A stretch of 64,000 bases of DNA, taken from Bacteroidota bacterium. Lineage in GTDB: Bacteria > Bacteroidota > Bacteroidia > NS11-12g > UBA9320. Positions within the stretch are counted from its first letter, which is position 1. The number at the start of each line of letters is the position of its first letter. Under the pieces are notes generated by a model. That model was not told where the DNA came from, ran no database searches, and was given only the letters and a program-made list of their open reading frames with translations. Where the stretch lies: assembly GCA_947468275.1 (NCBI GenBank), contig CANIKO010000009.1, forward strand, positions 99,553 to 163,552, given 5' to 3'. Shown here piece by piece: positions 8,776 through 18,055 of this stretch. The position numbers and the translations under genes were made by a program.

Positions 8776-10158
8776 TTGAGATATACAGTTAGTTTTGATT
8801 GCAAAACACATCATGTTGGTAAAGACGGAATGATCCCTATGCTTTTAAGGGTTTCTATAAATGGTCAGCATGATTATATAAATCTTGGAAAAAGAATAAA
8901 AAGGATTCATTATGATGAAATAAATAAATGTGTTAAAGCTGGGATAACGGGATTTGGTACAACCAATGCATTTATAGTTAGGCAAAAAGGCATTATTGAT
9001 GCTATTGTCGAGGATTTTGAGAGAAAGCAGGAAATAATTACTATTCACAGGGTCAAAGAAGTTTATGTATCCCGAACAGGGAAAGAAAAGTCCATAAGCC
9101 TATTTGATTTTATTGAACAGACGCTCGACTATGAGAAAAAATTTACCAAAATCAGTCCGTCTACCTTAAAAGGGTATTTAGCTAAATTAAAACATCTTAA
9201 AGATTTTAAATCAAAACTTTCAATTCATGAAGTAGACAAGGTATTACTGGATAAGTATCAAACGTTTTTGCGTGAGGAATTAAAGCTATCAAAAAATACC
9301 ATTTATAATGACCTTGTGTTTCTTCGCAAATACACTAAAAAACTATTTGATCAGGGAAAATTAACAAAATACCCGTTTTCGGACTATACCGTTGGCCAGC
9401 CACATCTTTCAGAAGTTCAACATTTAATACCGGATGAAATTAATGAGCTGCAAAAACTTTATGACAGTAAAAAATTATTGAAAATTGTAAGGAAATCTGA
9501 AAGTAAGTATGCCAAATACAAGGAATTTGCTGTAGGACAAAGATACCAGGAAATTTTGCGCTATTTTTTGGTGGCGTGTTATTGCGGCCTCCGCCATTCA
9601 GATATAAAAACCCTAAATAGTAAAGATATTCAGGGTAATTATATCGTTAAGGAAATGCAGAAAGGCCGCCTGGACAGAAAAAAAACGGTTAGAATACCCT
9701 TGAGAAAAAGGATTTCAGCATTGCTTGATTTATCAAATCCCGGCGGATTGGTTTTTGACAATCCGGTTATGGAAGATGCACAAACCAATAAATATCTCAA
9801 AGCTATTATTCAAGATCATACGAATATTAAGAAGCATATCACATTCCATTGTGCAAGGCACACTTTTGCTGTAAGTTCCCTTTTGTTGGGATTACCTATA
9901 GAGGTGGTAAGCGATATTTTGGGCCATTCTGAATTAACAACAACCCAACGTTATGCCAAGGTGGTAGATGAATTAAGGGATAAACACATGGATAAATGGG
10001 ATATGTTAATTAAAGAAGAATCAAATAAAAATGAAATTCAAGTAAACTGTCCTGCTTGCGAAAATACAGTGATGAAATTTGAAAGGAACCTTATTAAGTT
10101 GAACAAAATTCCAATAGAGTGCCCGTTTTGTTCAACGAATTTTGTATATACGTTATAA
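8776..10158 (+). CDS. Tyrosine integrase of the element, with C-terminal zinc ribbon
   Basis: The 460-residue protein starts at TTG (8776): an in-frame stop lies at 8767 and no ATG occurs before residue 19, while the opening RYTVSFDCKT...PMLLRVSINGQ is a typical N-terminal arm-binding domain of Bacteroidota integrases. A SAM-like core-binding domain follows (residues about 100-205). The catalytic domain has Arg in GLRHSDIK (near 272), HCARHTF (near 358), LGHSELTT and the nucleophilic Tyr in TTQRYAKV (near 393). The C terminus adds a CPAC...CPFC pair (Cys425/428, Cys449/452), a likely zinc ribbon that is not part of the basic fold. It should integrate and excise the element at tRNA-Arg. A possible own -7 element TATCTTCG lies at 8748-8755. 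Confidence 0.93.
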   Translation: MRYTVSFDCKTHHVGKDGMIPMLLRVSINGQHDYINLGKRIKRIHYDEINKCVKAGITGFGTTNAFIVRQKGIIDAIVEDFERKQEIITIHRVKEVYVSRTGKEKSISLFDFIEQTLDYEKKFTKISPSTLKGYLAKLKHLKDFKSKLSIHEVDKVLLDKYQTFLREELKLSKNTIYNDLVFLRKYTKKLFDQGKLTKYPFSDYTVGQPHLSEVQHLIPDEINELQKLYDSKKLLKIVRKSESKYAKYKEFAVGQRYQEILRYFLVACYCGLRHSDIKTLNSKDIQGNYIVKEMQKGRLDRKKTVRIPLRKRISALLDLSNPGGLVFDNPVMEDAQTNKYLKAIIQDHTNIKKHITFHCARHTFAVSSLLLGLPIEVVSDILGHSELTTTQRYAKVVDELRDKHMDKWDMLIKEESNKNEIQVNCPACENTVMKFERNLIKLNKIPIECPFCSTNFVYTL

Positions 10159-10447
10159 ATATTGATTTTGTGACATGTATTTCAGGACGAGTCAACGTTG
10201 TCTTGTCCTAAGGGGAGTGTCCTGCCGTGATTCTATTTTACGGCAGGGGGGTGGTTTGCCTTTTTTGATATTCTGCTATCGGAATTATGCCATTTAATAT
10301 TATAAGACAAGCAGGCTACCGTGATCACATGGTTTTAAAATGGATATAAAAAGTCTTAGGTTCGTTACAAAACGAGTGTTGATGAAAAATGCCGAAAATG
10401 ATACATATTTGTTTTCCGGTTACATTAAAACTAACCTAAATTTTTTT
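10159..10447. other. Gene-free region with GC-rich hairpin and element repeats
   Basis: No convincing coding frame is seen. At 10221-10247 a perfect 8-bp stem CCTGCCGT/ACGGCAGG encloses an 11-nt loop, followed by a G run and GTGGTTTG. A closely related hairpin occurs at 52639-52665 and a related G-rich block at 51893-51912, in the right part of the element. The region ends with a 36-bp repeat (10390-10425). Confidence 0.6.
10390..10425 (+). repeat. 36-bp direct repeat, left copy
   Basis: The block beginning TGCCGAAAATGATACATATT and ending TTCCGGTTACAT is identical, base for base, to 51824-51859. The two copies bracket the entire cargo region (first regulatory operon to last membrane-protein gene), separating it from the integrase and excisionase ends. 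Confidence 0.85.
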
Positions 10448-10496
10448 ATAGTAGTTTACTACTATAAAACATAGTAGTTTTCTATCATTTTTAGGA
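10448..10496 (+). promoter_or_regulatory. Operator copy 1 (two-component operon)
   Basis: This 49-bp block has two ATAGTAGTTT units spaced 23 bp. The first is completed into a palindrome TAGTAGTTTACTACTA (arms 9 bp, extended 10446-10467), and a conserved TATCATTTTTAGGA tail follows. Copy 2 (13056-13104) differs at two positions and copy 3 (42189-42236) keeps both direct units. It precedes the operon encoding the kinase and regulator by about 50 bp, suggesting autoregulation by the LuxR-type regulator at 12220. Confidence 0.7.
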
Positions 10497-10525
10497 GTAA
10501 TTAAAATTAGACTTTAAAAAACTAT

Positions 10526-10533
10526 TATACTTG
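10526..10533 (+). promoter_or_regulatory. Putative -7 element of the 10548 operon
   Basis: TATACTTG differs from TAnnTTTG at one position and lies 14 bp before the ATG at 10548, about 30 bp downstream of operator copy 1. Confidence 0.4.
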
Positions 10534-10547
10534 CAAACAAAAAACCT

Positions 10548-10856
10548 ATGTCATATACAGGATACGAAGACCACAGTATTACGCTTCAAGATGCAGCAGA
10601 TCTAACTTCTAATTACAGAACCTCTCACCCAGGCGCAATTAAAGGATTTTATTACAGTAAACAGGCAATCACAGCAATTTTAAACCAAACGGATTGCGTT
10701 GGTATCAGAATTTATTATGGAGAGGACGATCTGGGTGTATCAAAACTCGTTATTGCCGGGGTAAAAGCGGATGAAGATGATATGGAAACAGGATTATTAG
10801 CAGAATTTGGTAATCCTTGCCCTCCTCACGGTAGTGCAAATTCTTTGAATAGCTAA
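10548..10856 (+). CDS. Small conserved protein, function unknown
   Basis: The 102-residue protein has no signal peptide, membrane segment or cysteine motif beyond two cysteines. Its layout (ITLQDAADLTSNYR... GAIKGFYYSKQAITAILNQTDCVGIRIYYG...LVIAGVKA... GNPCPP) resembles a family of roughly 100-residue hypothetical proteins I remember from Flavobacteria. Their role is not known to me. It is the first gene of a four-gene operon with a membrane protein, a histidine kinase and a response regulator; the next gene starts 1 bp after its stop. It could be a ligand, a sensor accessory or an effector of the signalling system; the sequence does not decide. Confidence 0.75.
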   Translation: MSYTGYEDHSITLQDAADLTSNYRTSHPGAIKGFYYSKQAITAILNQTDCVGIRIYYGEDDLGVSKLVIAGVKADEDDMETGLLAEFGNPCPPHGSANSLNS

Positions 10857-10857
10857 T

Positions 10858-11481
10858 GTGTTAATTAAATTATGCAGCCTTTCTATTATTATACCAATTA
10901 TTATTGGTATAATTTATTGGGGTAACCTCAATAAACTGCAAAAATATTTCTTTTGGTTTATTGGGTTTTCTGTAATAATTGAAGGGTTATCTTTTTACAC
11001 AAAAATTAAGGACATTGATAATCATGGATTATTCAAATTTTTCCTGATTTGTGATTTATTATTCTTCACTTGGTTTTTCAATAAATCTTCTCCCTTCAAA
11101 AATTGGTTAAAAATACTTACCGGTTTATTGATAACCTATATCATTATCTGGGAAATTACAATTAGGTATTTTAAACCAATCGCTCAGGTTGAAAGCCTTT
11201 TTTATATCTTAATCTTTTTATTCTTTGTAGTACAAAGCCGACAAGTAATTCTTGGTTTGTTTAATAATTTTGAAATAGACCTTTTCAAAAATTACCTGTT
11301 TTGGATTGCTTCTGCAAGGCTGATATATTACTTATTCATATTATTTATCTATGTTTATCCAATTTTACTGAGCGATAGTTTTAATATTAAGTTGTTTGCT
11401 GTGGCGTTTACTATAATTAATACGACGGCAAATATTATTTGTAATGTTATGTATGGAATGAGTTTTTATGAAAGAAAGTAA
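10858..11481 (+). CDS. Polytopic membrane protein, possible sensor partner
   Basis: The 207-residue protein is nearly all hydrophobic, with six or seven predicted transmembrane helices (near residues 5-22, 27-46, 56-72, 78-96, 106-124, 138-165 and 172-197). Start is GTG at 10858, 1 bp after the preceding stop; no in-frame ATG is near. Its 3' end overlaps the kinase gene by 14 bp, so the two are probably translated together. No enzymatic motif is seen. Because the kinase has only a single short N-terminal helix and no sensor domain, this protein is a good candidate for the membrane input module of the two-component system. That role is inferred from context only. Confidence 0.8.
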   Translation: MLIKLCSLSIIIPIIIGIIYWGNLNKLQKYFFWFIGFSVIIEGLSFYTKIKDIDNHGLFKFFLICDLLFFTWFFNKSSPFKNWLKILTGLLITYIIIWEITIRYFKPIAQVESLFYILIFLFFVVQSRQVILGLFNNFEIDLFKNYLFWIASARLIYYLFILFIYVYPILLSDSFNIKLFAVAFTIINTTANIICNVMYGMSFYERK

Positions 11482-12208
11482 CGAACTAACCATTGAACTA
11501 ATTATAGTATTTTCCTGTTTTTTACTGGTAATGGGTTCATCGTTTTTTTTGTTATTTAGTAAGTATCATAAAAGCCTGAAATTAAAACAGAAGGAAGCAT
11601 TAAATAATTTGATAGTTGGTCAGGATAATGAAAGGGAAAGAATATCACGTGATTTACATGATGAAATGAAACCAGATTTGGCCTCCCTTATTCATAAAAT
11701 AGATGAAATAAATTCAAAGGAGCCAAACATTTTAGAAGTAAAGAAACAAGCTAAGCTTACAATAAAAAAGATTATTCAGGATATCCGGCGGATATCTCAT
11801 GATCTTGCACCACTTATACTAACTAAGTTTGGATTGTCCAATTCTATACAGGAACTTATAGATACTTACAAAGGAAAAATTAAAATTGAATTCACTTCAA
11901 ATTGCGAAGGCAAAGTGTTTAATGATAAAACAGAAGCTCATCTCTATAAAATCATAAAAGAACTTATTTCTAACACCAAAACACATAGCCAAGCCAATTT
12001 GATAAGCATAGTTTTATTGTATAATTTTCAAAAACATGAACTGGAACTTGCTTATAGCGATAATGGTATTGGTTTTAAAAAAAAGGATCAAAAAACATCA
12101 GGAATTGGCCTGAAAAATATTGTAACCCGGGTTGGATTAATGAATGGAACTATTAAAATAGACGGAAACAAAGGGTTTAAAGCGAAAATAGCAGTAAATA
12201 CAGATTAA
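11468..12208 (+). CDS. NarL-type sensor histidine kinase
   Basis: The 246-residue kinase has one N-terminal membrane helix (residues about 9-30), then a HisKA_3 dimerisation domain with the phospho-accepting His64 in SRDLHDEM. A GHKL ATPase domain follows: N box KELISNTKTHS, G1 DNGIGF, G2 SGIGLKNI. The order and the LHDE motif are those of NarX/DesK-type kinases, which phosphorylate LuxR-type regulators. It lacks a periplasmic or PAS sensor domain, so sensing must come from the helix or from the membrane protein just upstream. The cognate regulator gene starts 11 bp after its stop. Confidence 0.92.
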   Translation: MKESNELTIELIIVFSCFLLVMGSSFFLLFSKYHKSLKLKQKEALNNLIVGQDNERERISRDLHDEMKPDLASLIHKIDEINSKEPNILEVKKQAKLTIKKIIQDIRRISHDLAPLILTKFGLSNSIQELIDTYKGKIKIEFTSNCEGKVFNDKTEAHLYKIIKELISNTKTHSQANLISIVLLYNFQKHELELAYSDNGIGFKKKDQKTSGIGLKNIVTRVGLMNGTIKIDGNKGFKAKIAVNTD

Positions 12209-12219
12209 AATATTCATCT

Positions 12220-12876
12220 ATGAATGATACTATAAATGCTTTAGTTGTCGAGGATCATCCTATTTATAGAAAAGGGATAGTCAAAATTATTTCAGGCTTA
12301 AAATTTGTAAAAACCTGCGATGAAGCTGAAAATGGGCAAATAGCTGTTGATGCATTTAAAAAGTTAAGATATGATGTTGTTTTTCTGGATATCTCAATGC
12401 CTGTAATGGATGGTTTAACTGTTGCCCGAATACTGAAAGAAAAATATCCAAAGACAATAATTATTGTTCTTACGTTTATTGACTCCAAAAAACAAATTAT
12501 TGAAATATTGGAAATGGGTGTAAATGGATATTTATTAAAAAGTGCCGAAGAAGATGAGATTATTAAAGCATTAAATATAATTGCTGAGGGAAGACAATAT
12601 TTTACGGATGAAGTATATAAAATATGGGCAGACCATTGCGTAAACAAATCGTCTTTATTAAACTCAGTAAATAAAGAGCCTAGATTAAGTAAACGTGAAA
12701 TAGAAATCGTCCGGCTATTGTGTGAGCAACATACGGCCAATGATATAGCCAATTATCTTTGTGTATCTAATTCCACGGTTAATAACCATCGTAGCCATAT
12801 CATGCAGAAAATCGGGGTTGATAATACCGTTGGCGTGGTATTATATGCCATTGAACACGGGATTTTCGTTATATAG
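12220..12876 (+). CDS. LuxR/NarL-type response regulator
   Basis: The 218-residue protein has a receiver domain with acidic pocket EDH (11-13), phospho-acceptor Asp57 in VVFLDISMP, and conserved Thr and Lys in VLTFIDSKK and YLLKSAEED. A LuxR-type helix-turn-helix follows at about residues 150-215 (LSKREIEIVRLL... VSNSTVNNHRSHIMQKIGV). Phosphorylation by the kinase upstream should promote dimer binding to DNA. Direct ATAGTAGTTT repeats about two helical turns apart occur before three operons of the element, including its own, and are its likely targets (inference). Confidence 0.93.
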   Translation: MNDTINALVVEDHPIYRKGIVKIISGLKFVKTCDEAENGQIAVDAFKKLRYDVVFLDISMPVMDGLTVARILKEKYPKTIIIVLTFIDSKKQIIEILEMGVNGYLLKSAEEDEIIKALNIIAEGRQYFTDEVYKIWADHCVNKSSLLNSVNKEPRLSKREIEIVRLLCEQHTANDIANYLCVSNSTVNNHRSHIMQKIGVDNTVGVVLYAIEHGIFVI

Positions 12877-13252
12877 AATTATTTTCGTTCCATTTGAAAA
12901 ATAAAGAGGGTGTAAACCTGATTTATTAATTCATTAAATCAGCCAAAAATCTCTCCTAAAAGCATTCTTAATGTTCTTGAATTTGTGGGTATTTCAATTT
13001 AACATTCACGATTTGTCATCTTATTATCATCGAAATAATATTTTGATTAAAAAACATAGTAGTTTACTACTATAAAACGTAGTAGTTTTATATCATTTTT
13101 AGGAACGGTTGAAATATATCATTTTCTTTTCCTCACTTTTGATAGAAAATTAGGCTTTATGAATAGACTATTTTTTATAGAATAAATTATTTGTAATTGG
13201 AGTTATATAGAATAAACAAAGAAACTTTATAATGATTTAAATAAATTTTATA
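12877..13252. other. Intergenic region upstream of the giant-protein operon
   Basis: No gene is supported in these 376 bases. They contain operator copy 2, a weak inverted repeat GATTTA/TAAATC near 12920-12940 that may end the two-component operon, and an AT-rich leader. A stretch TAGAATAAATTATTTG about 13169-13190 resembles the sequence before 34595, so both may hold related promoters; no perfect TAnnTTTG is present. Confidence 0.45.
13056..13104 (+). promoter_or_regulatory. Operator copy 2 (giant-protein operon)
   Basis: The block is 47 of 49 bases identical to copy 1, including the palindrome TAGTAGTTTACTACTA, the second unit GTAGTAGTTT 23 bp further on, and the TATCATTTTTAGGA tail. It lies about 150 bp before the ATG at 13253. 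Conservation over the full block in otherwise unrelated AT-rich DNA argues for a functional site. Confidence 0.7.
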
Positions 13253-15241
13253 ATGAGTGATTTTTATTTTTATACTGAACCCGAACTATTGAGCAGTCAG
13301 AATTCTGTCTTCGGGTCAGATAGTCTTTCTCCGAATGATATATATTCATTAAACAACCTTTTTTCTGCCTCTTCCAACCCTAAAGCATTTGCCATTACTT
13401 CCGGTACTATTTTATTACAGGAGGTTGCGGGCAATAGCAATTTAGTTAATATCATTCTAAAACCATCCGTTCAACCAGATTTGGATTTACCCAAAATTGC
13501 ATTCATAATTTATAAGGGAATACTAAAATCTGAACTTATAAGTGGAAATGAGGTTGCGGTAGCCACAAAAAATGATCTGACGGCTAGTATATGGGCATCG
13601 CAAACGCTTATTAATACTGCCGCAGCAACCCCTAATCTAATTCCATCCTCAAATTGTTTCGGTATAGGGTTTACAGCAAGTGCATCTTCACCATTTACAA
13701 CTGCAAATACTGATAATTTAGACAAAGCTTTTTTTACTGATGATACTTCTTATCAATTACCTAAAGTAAATGCTGGTTGGACAATAGGTAAATTTGATAG
13801 TACAAAATTCGGAATATTGATTGCATTTGAGCAATACCATAATACTCATACATTTGCTTTAGCCAGGGAATTAGATTCAAAAATTTCAATATCCCCTTTA
13901 TCAAGTCCAACTCAAGCTGAAAAGTTTGAATATTACCATAAAAAAGAAACAGTTCTATCGTACATGGATGATGCTGCATTTTTTGGATCATTTTATACTT
14001 CTCAATTACAGGTCTTTATTGATGACGAATTTTCTCCATTGGAAGGTAATGATATTTATGACGATGTTTTAGATAAATATACGAATAAAAATAAGGTTTA
14101 TCTGGATATAAGAAATGAGCATGGCTATTCCATTGATTATTATGAAAATTATAGAACAGGCTCCGCCAGAGAGATTAAAGCTTTGTTTGCAGAAACAGGC
14201 TCACTTACAACATTGAATTATTACACGAATGATTGGCCAATTCTGACAATAAGTGCTTTTGCGTCTGGAAACACAACTACCAAAAACTACATTAGGTTTC
14301 AAATTCCAGAAAAGGATAATCCAAAACCTTTGGTATTTTATAGTAGAGCATTTAAAAAGGGAAGCAAATTTCAAAGGCTAAAAAATGCAAAAAAATTCTT
14401 TGAACCTGCAATTAGCGGTGGTTATTGCGAAGAAATCTCATTAATTACTCCTAATAATAACGGTGGATCAGGAACCACACCTATTGCATCATATTATCAA
14501 ATTAAATATTTAAGACAGCTACCTACCCCAACATCTAATTTAGGACAATTAACTATTCCTATGGAACATTATCTTGATCAGTTATTTGCCCCATTTGATA
14601 TGGTAATTCCATTTTCCATAAGCAGCCAGGTTCGAACAAAGATTTATTATGAGGATAAATATATTGACCGACAAGAAGATTATGATACTGATTACACTGC
14701 TAATGTTGGTATTGCCGAAGACGCTAACAATATAACATTATTTGCCTATCCATCGTTTTATAGAAACAAAACCCGAGAAACAGAGTATGATAAACTATCA
14801 TTATCAAGTTTGGAGGACAGCACCGAAACTGAATTCTTAAAAATATTGGCTTCTCAATATAAAAACATTAACGTTTCAATTGGGAATACAACAATTGGGG
14901 CTGCAAATTATCCCTATTATAAATTTGAAAGTAATGAAATCAACGAGGAAAGTGAGGATGAAAGTACTGATGTTTTTAATCAAGTCTATTTTGAAAACGT
15001 AGCACTTATTTCATTAAGTAAAACAGAGTGGGCATCAATACAGACACTTAAATCAACAAATTTCACGCTAAATTACAGAGTTTATCTTGGTGTATCAATT
15101 GTTGCACAAGGATTTGACGACTTTAATAATCCCTACACGCAGTTTGAGCTTGTTCTTAGAGGGCTTGAAGAAGTAAGTGGAAATTTGCAAAAAAAGGAAA
15201 CAGCAACAGGCATAAATATTAATACTTATGGTATATACTAG
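13253..15241 (+). CDS. Large cluster protein, 662 residues, unknown function
   Basis: I do not recognise a named domain. The protein has no signal peptide or transmembrane segment, is acidic and Ser/Thr/Asn-rich, and looks beta-rich. A motif KVYLDIRNEHGYSIDYYENY near residues 281-300 seems conserved in similar hypothetical proteins from memory. It is the first gene of the long operon and its 3' end overlaps the next gene by 14 bp (start codon 15228), so the two proteins are probably made in step. Context suggests a structural component of the cluster's assembly. An enzymatic role cannot be excluded. Confidence 0.75.
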   Translation: MSDFYFYTEPELLSSQNSVFGSDSLSPNDIYSLNNLFSASSNPKAFAITSGTILLQEVAGNSNLVNIILKPSVQPDLDLPKIAFIIYKGILKSELISGNEVAVATKNDLTASIWASQTLINTAAATPNLIPSSNCFGIGFTASASSPFTTANTDNLDKAFFTDDTSYQLPKVNAGWTIGKFDSTKFGILIAFEQYHNTHTFALARELDSKISISPLSSPTQAEKFEYYHKKETVLSYMDDAAFFGSFYTSQLQVFIDDEFSPLEGNDIYDDVLDKYTNKNKVYLDIRNEHGYSIDYYENYRTGSAREIKALFAETGSLTTLNYYTNDWPILTISAFASGNTTTKNYIRFQIPEKDNPKPLVFYSRAFKKGSKFQRLKNAKKFFEPAISGGYCEEISLITPNNNGGSGTTPIASYYQIKYLRQLPTPTSNLGQLTIPMEHYLDQLFAPFDMVIPFSISSQVRTKIYYEDKYIDRQEDYDTDYTANVGIAEDANNITLFAYPSFYRNKTRETEYDKLSLSSLEDSTETEFLKILASQYKNINVSIGNTTIGAANYPYYKFESNEINEESEDESTDVFNQVYFENVALISLSKTEWASIQTLKSTNFTLNYRVYLGVSIVAQGFDDFNNPYTQFELVLRGLEEVSGNLQKKETATGININTYGIY

Positions 15242-17354
15242 TCAATCCTCAACATCAAGTTCGAGTATTTCAACCACGACAGCGTACTTGAATTTAAACA
15301 TAAATACCAATTTAATAGGGACTATTATAAATAGTACAATTACTGACCTAATTAAAGATACCCTAGATGATGTAAAAACGACTATTGATGCCTTAATTAT
15401 TTCTAAGCCAGGCTCCAAGAGCGGTCTTATTAGGGCTAAGTCCAAAGTGGCTGAATTAGCTGGATTTTATAGTAGTAGTAATACTTTATCATGGGATGCT
15501 ACTAAAGTTGAACTTGATAAATTAACTTTTTATGTTATGTTTAGACTTCCATATAAAGATAGTGGTTTAAACACTAAATATACTAATCCTTTAGGTGTTT
15601 CAGGCACATCATGGTCAGTAATGGGAAATAATATTAGAGGTGCTTCGGGGTCTGGACTGAAAAAATTAAATCAGGCAGGTGAACAAGTAAATTCAAGTGG
15701 AGTTCATTGTGACAATGCTGGTAATGATATATCTTCATATTCCGGACAAAACGCTTTTGATTATTATATAATTAATAACAGAAATGAACCTGAAACTAAG
15801 GTTTGGAAAGACTTACATTATGGTTCCGCAGAATTGAATCAACAGGCGGTTATTAAAGCAAAGCCGATTTACTATTTAATTACTATTCTAACTGAAAATA
15901 ATCCTGGTAATTATAAACGTGCGATACATTTTCCTAATAATTTGGTTGGTGATTTTGATATGGACAATAAGCCTAATAACATTAATGATTTACCAAAGCC
16001 AGTATATAAAAAAAGACGAATAAAATTAATTGATGGAGAAAACCAAATTGTTCAACCGTTGACAGGTAGTACCTTTAGTATTATTTCTAATAAAAAAACT
16101 GTTGTCGAAACTCTGGGAAGTACTCCAAGGACATTAAATGTAAAACTCTATTATAGTGGATATGAAGATATAAACTTAGAAAGATTTGAACTTGAGAATC
16201 TTAAAATTGAAAGAGGAGTTGAAAATGGACAACCAGCTGTTTTTGCAACATATTATAGTCCTTTTCCCGGTAAACTTAGAATGTTTGAAAAAATTGCAAC
16301 TCCTAATCTTTCCGGACTGACTTTTGGATTTGGATTTGATATTGGTGCAAGTCAACCAAATGGGTATTTTTACGAAATAGAATTGGATATTTTAAAATTA
16401 AACAATGTAACAGGTGATTTTAAGCTTCATTATGGAAGTAGTCTTTCAGATTCAATTTCATTTAATTCGAGTAATGAAGAATTAAAAACAAAAATATTGA
16501 GCCTTTTGGAACTTAAAGAAATATCTAATTATAAAATTATTGCTATTAGTGCAATCACTAATAGCGGTGTATCCAACTATACTGCAGGATGGAGAGTTAA
16601 AATACAAAGACGATTTGTACCTCCTCCAGGTTATATAAACCAACCAAATTCAAAGTCCAAGCCAAAAATCCATAGGGTATTCAGAGTCTATGAGCACAAT
16701 ATATTCTATTATCCTCATGATGGTGATTTTGCCCAAAATAAAATTAAAATCTTACCTGAAAAAGAATGGGATAGATGGAAAGTCAGAAGTAAAGCTGTAA
16801 CAATTTATAATAAATTTGAAACTAAAATAAACAAAATTTTTGGTCCTGATCCTGCAGCTCCAAATGATCCGCTTGATTGGTTGAAACCAAGTAGACATCA
16901 CATCGGATTTAGTAAAAGTGATTTTATTAAAGATATTAGGTATGCGTTCGGAATACAAGCCGGACCTGCTGCAACATTATTTTATAATATTAATGATAGG
17001 CTTATGTTATTTCAAATGCCGGATTTTAATACTAATTATCCTAATTATTATACCCATATATTTTCTGTTGATTATTTTCAGAAAGCAAAAGAATCTATTG
17101 ACGCTTCCCTGCACGATAGAATGAATCTTGCTGAAAAGTTTGTAATGGTAATGATTCAATATCAAGGCCCTATGACAAAAGGTAAACGAAAAGCATTGGC
17201 TCTTGAAAGCGCAATTAGAACAAAAAGTGTAAATAAACTGATCGAAGTTGCAACCAACTATGCAACTAACAGTTCAAATGTATGGCGGTTAAAATCAATT
17301 CAATATTATATAAATCTTTTTTTACCAATATGTTATCGAGGGGTAAATTTCTAA
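15228..17354 (+). CDS. Large cluster protein, 708 residues, unknown function
   Basis: The product has a Ser/Thr-rich N terminus without signal peptide, then long beta-rich stretches. A basic segment near residues 460-490 (RRFVPPPGYINQPNSKSK) precedes a C-terminal part with several aromatic runs (NIFYYPHDGDF, YPNYYTHIFSVDYF). No catalytic motif is visible. The start ATG lies inside the last codons of the preceding gene. The end overlaps the following secreted-protein gene by about 25 bp. Tight coupling on both sides suggests a fixed partner of the neighbouring giants. Confidence 0.75.
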   Translation: MVYTSQSSTSSSSISTTTAYLNLNINTNLIGTIINSTITDLIKDTLDDVKTTIDALIISKPGSKSGLIRAKSKVAELAGFYSSSNTLSWDATKVELDKLTFYVMFRLPYKDSGLNTKYTNPLGVSGTSWSVMGNNIRGASGSGLKKLNQAGEQVNSSGVHCDNAGNDISSYSGQNAFDYYIINNRNEPETKVWKDLHYGSAELNQQAVIKAKPIYYLITILTENNPGNYKRAIHFPNNLVGDFDMDNKPNNINDLPKPVYKKRRIKLIDGENQIVQPLTGSTFSIISNKKTVVETLGSTPRTLNVKLYYSGYEDINLERFELENLKIERGVENGQPAVFATYYSPFPGKLRMFEKIATPNLSGLTFGFGFDIGASQPNGYFYEIELDILKLNNVTGDFKLHYGSSLSDSISFNSSNEELKTKILSLLELKEISNYKIIAISAITNSGVSNYTAGWRVKIQRRFVPPPGYINQPNSKSKPKIHRVFRVYEHNIFYYPHDGDFAQNKIKILPEKEWDRWKVRSKAVTIYNKFETKINKIFGPDPAAPNDPLDWLKPSRHHIGFSKSDFIKDIRYAFGIQAGPAATLFYNINDRLMLFQMPDFNTNYPNYYTHIFSVDYFQKAKESIDASLHDRMNLAEKFVMVMIQYQGPMTKGKRKALALESAIRTKSVNKLIEVATNYATNSSNVWRLKSIQYYINLFLPICYRGVNF

Positions 17355-18052
17355 TAAAGTGCATTAGTATTGGACTAATATCAGTTTTGTTTTACACTAA
17401 AGCAAAAGCACAATGTTATGGATTTGGGCATTTAAAAGAATTTAATTTGGCTCCAAATTTAGATTCAAATTGCGATTCCATTGCAATTGATACCTCAGCT
17501 AAAAACCTAAAGATAACGTTTTATTTATATTTGGGAAATGAGGATTATGTATTTACAAAATCCGGAAAATTAGAGTCATATCCATATAGGTTATTGACCT
17601 ATGAAGTAATTGACACTACAGTACTTATTATGAAAGATACAACTTTAAAAAGTAAAATAAGGTATTACTATGATCCTTACCGTTATTCACGTCCATTAGG
17701 AGAAAAGTATGACAATTATGAGAGAAAAATTTATAAGACTAATTATTTTGGTATAAATGATACTTCATATTTCGATGATACGCTTGAATTTTATTATCCA
17801 ATATACAGTGGCAAAGAAATTGAATCATTACTTTTTATTTTTAATAGTGGAAACTTTCGTAGTAATACAAATTCAATTTGCTTATATAACTTATTAAATA
17901 ATAAACAGCTTAAGTTATGTCACTGCATACATAATGTTAGTAATCCAACATTAAGTTCATTGGAATATATTAAGAAAATGAATAAAAAGAATTACTTTTT
18001 TGCAGTATTTCAAGGTGCTCTTGAATATTATTTTTATATACTTATTATTTAG
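17330..18052 (+). CDS. Secreted protein of unknown function
   Basis: An ATG at 17282 opens the frame, but the ATG at 17330 starts directly with a signal peptide (MLSRGKFLIKCISIGLISVLFYTKAKAQ), so the shorter 240-residue form is preferred. No Shine-Dalgarno decides between them. The mature part is rich in Tyr and Asp with short beta-like stretches and a CHCIH pair near the end; no family is recognised. It has no T9SS tail, so periplasmic or outer-membrane-associated location is expected. It sits inside the operon of signal-less giant proteins, 3 bp before the 1327-residue gene. Confidence 0.65.
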   Translation: MLSRGKFLIKCISIGLISVLFYTKAKAQCYGFGHLKEFNLAPNLDSNCDSIAIDTSAKNLKITFYLYLGNEDYVFTKSGKLESYPYRLLTYEVIDTTVLIMKDTTLKSKIRYYYDPYRYSRPLGEKYDNYERKIYKTNYFGINDTSYFDDTLEFYYPIYSGKEIESLLFIFNSGNFRSNTNSICLYNLLNNKQLKLCHCIHNVSNPTLSSLEYIKKMNKKNYFFAVFQGALEYYFYILII

Positions 18053-18055
18053 TTT

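Noticed and set aside
10221..10247. Hairpin as a simple integrase-operon terminator
   Set aside because: It is followed by G and not T runs, and a sister copy occurs at the other end before an unrelated gene, so a specific backbone function is more likely.
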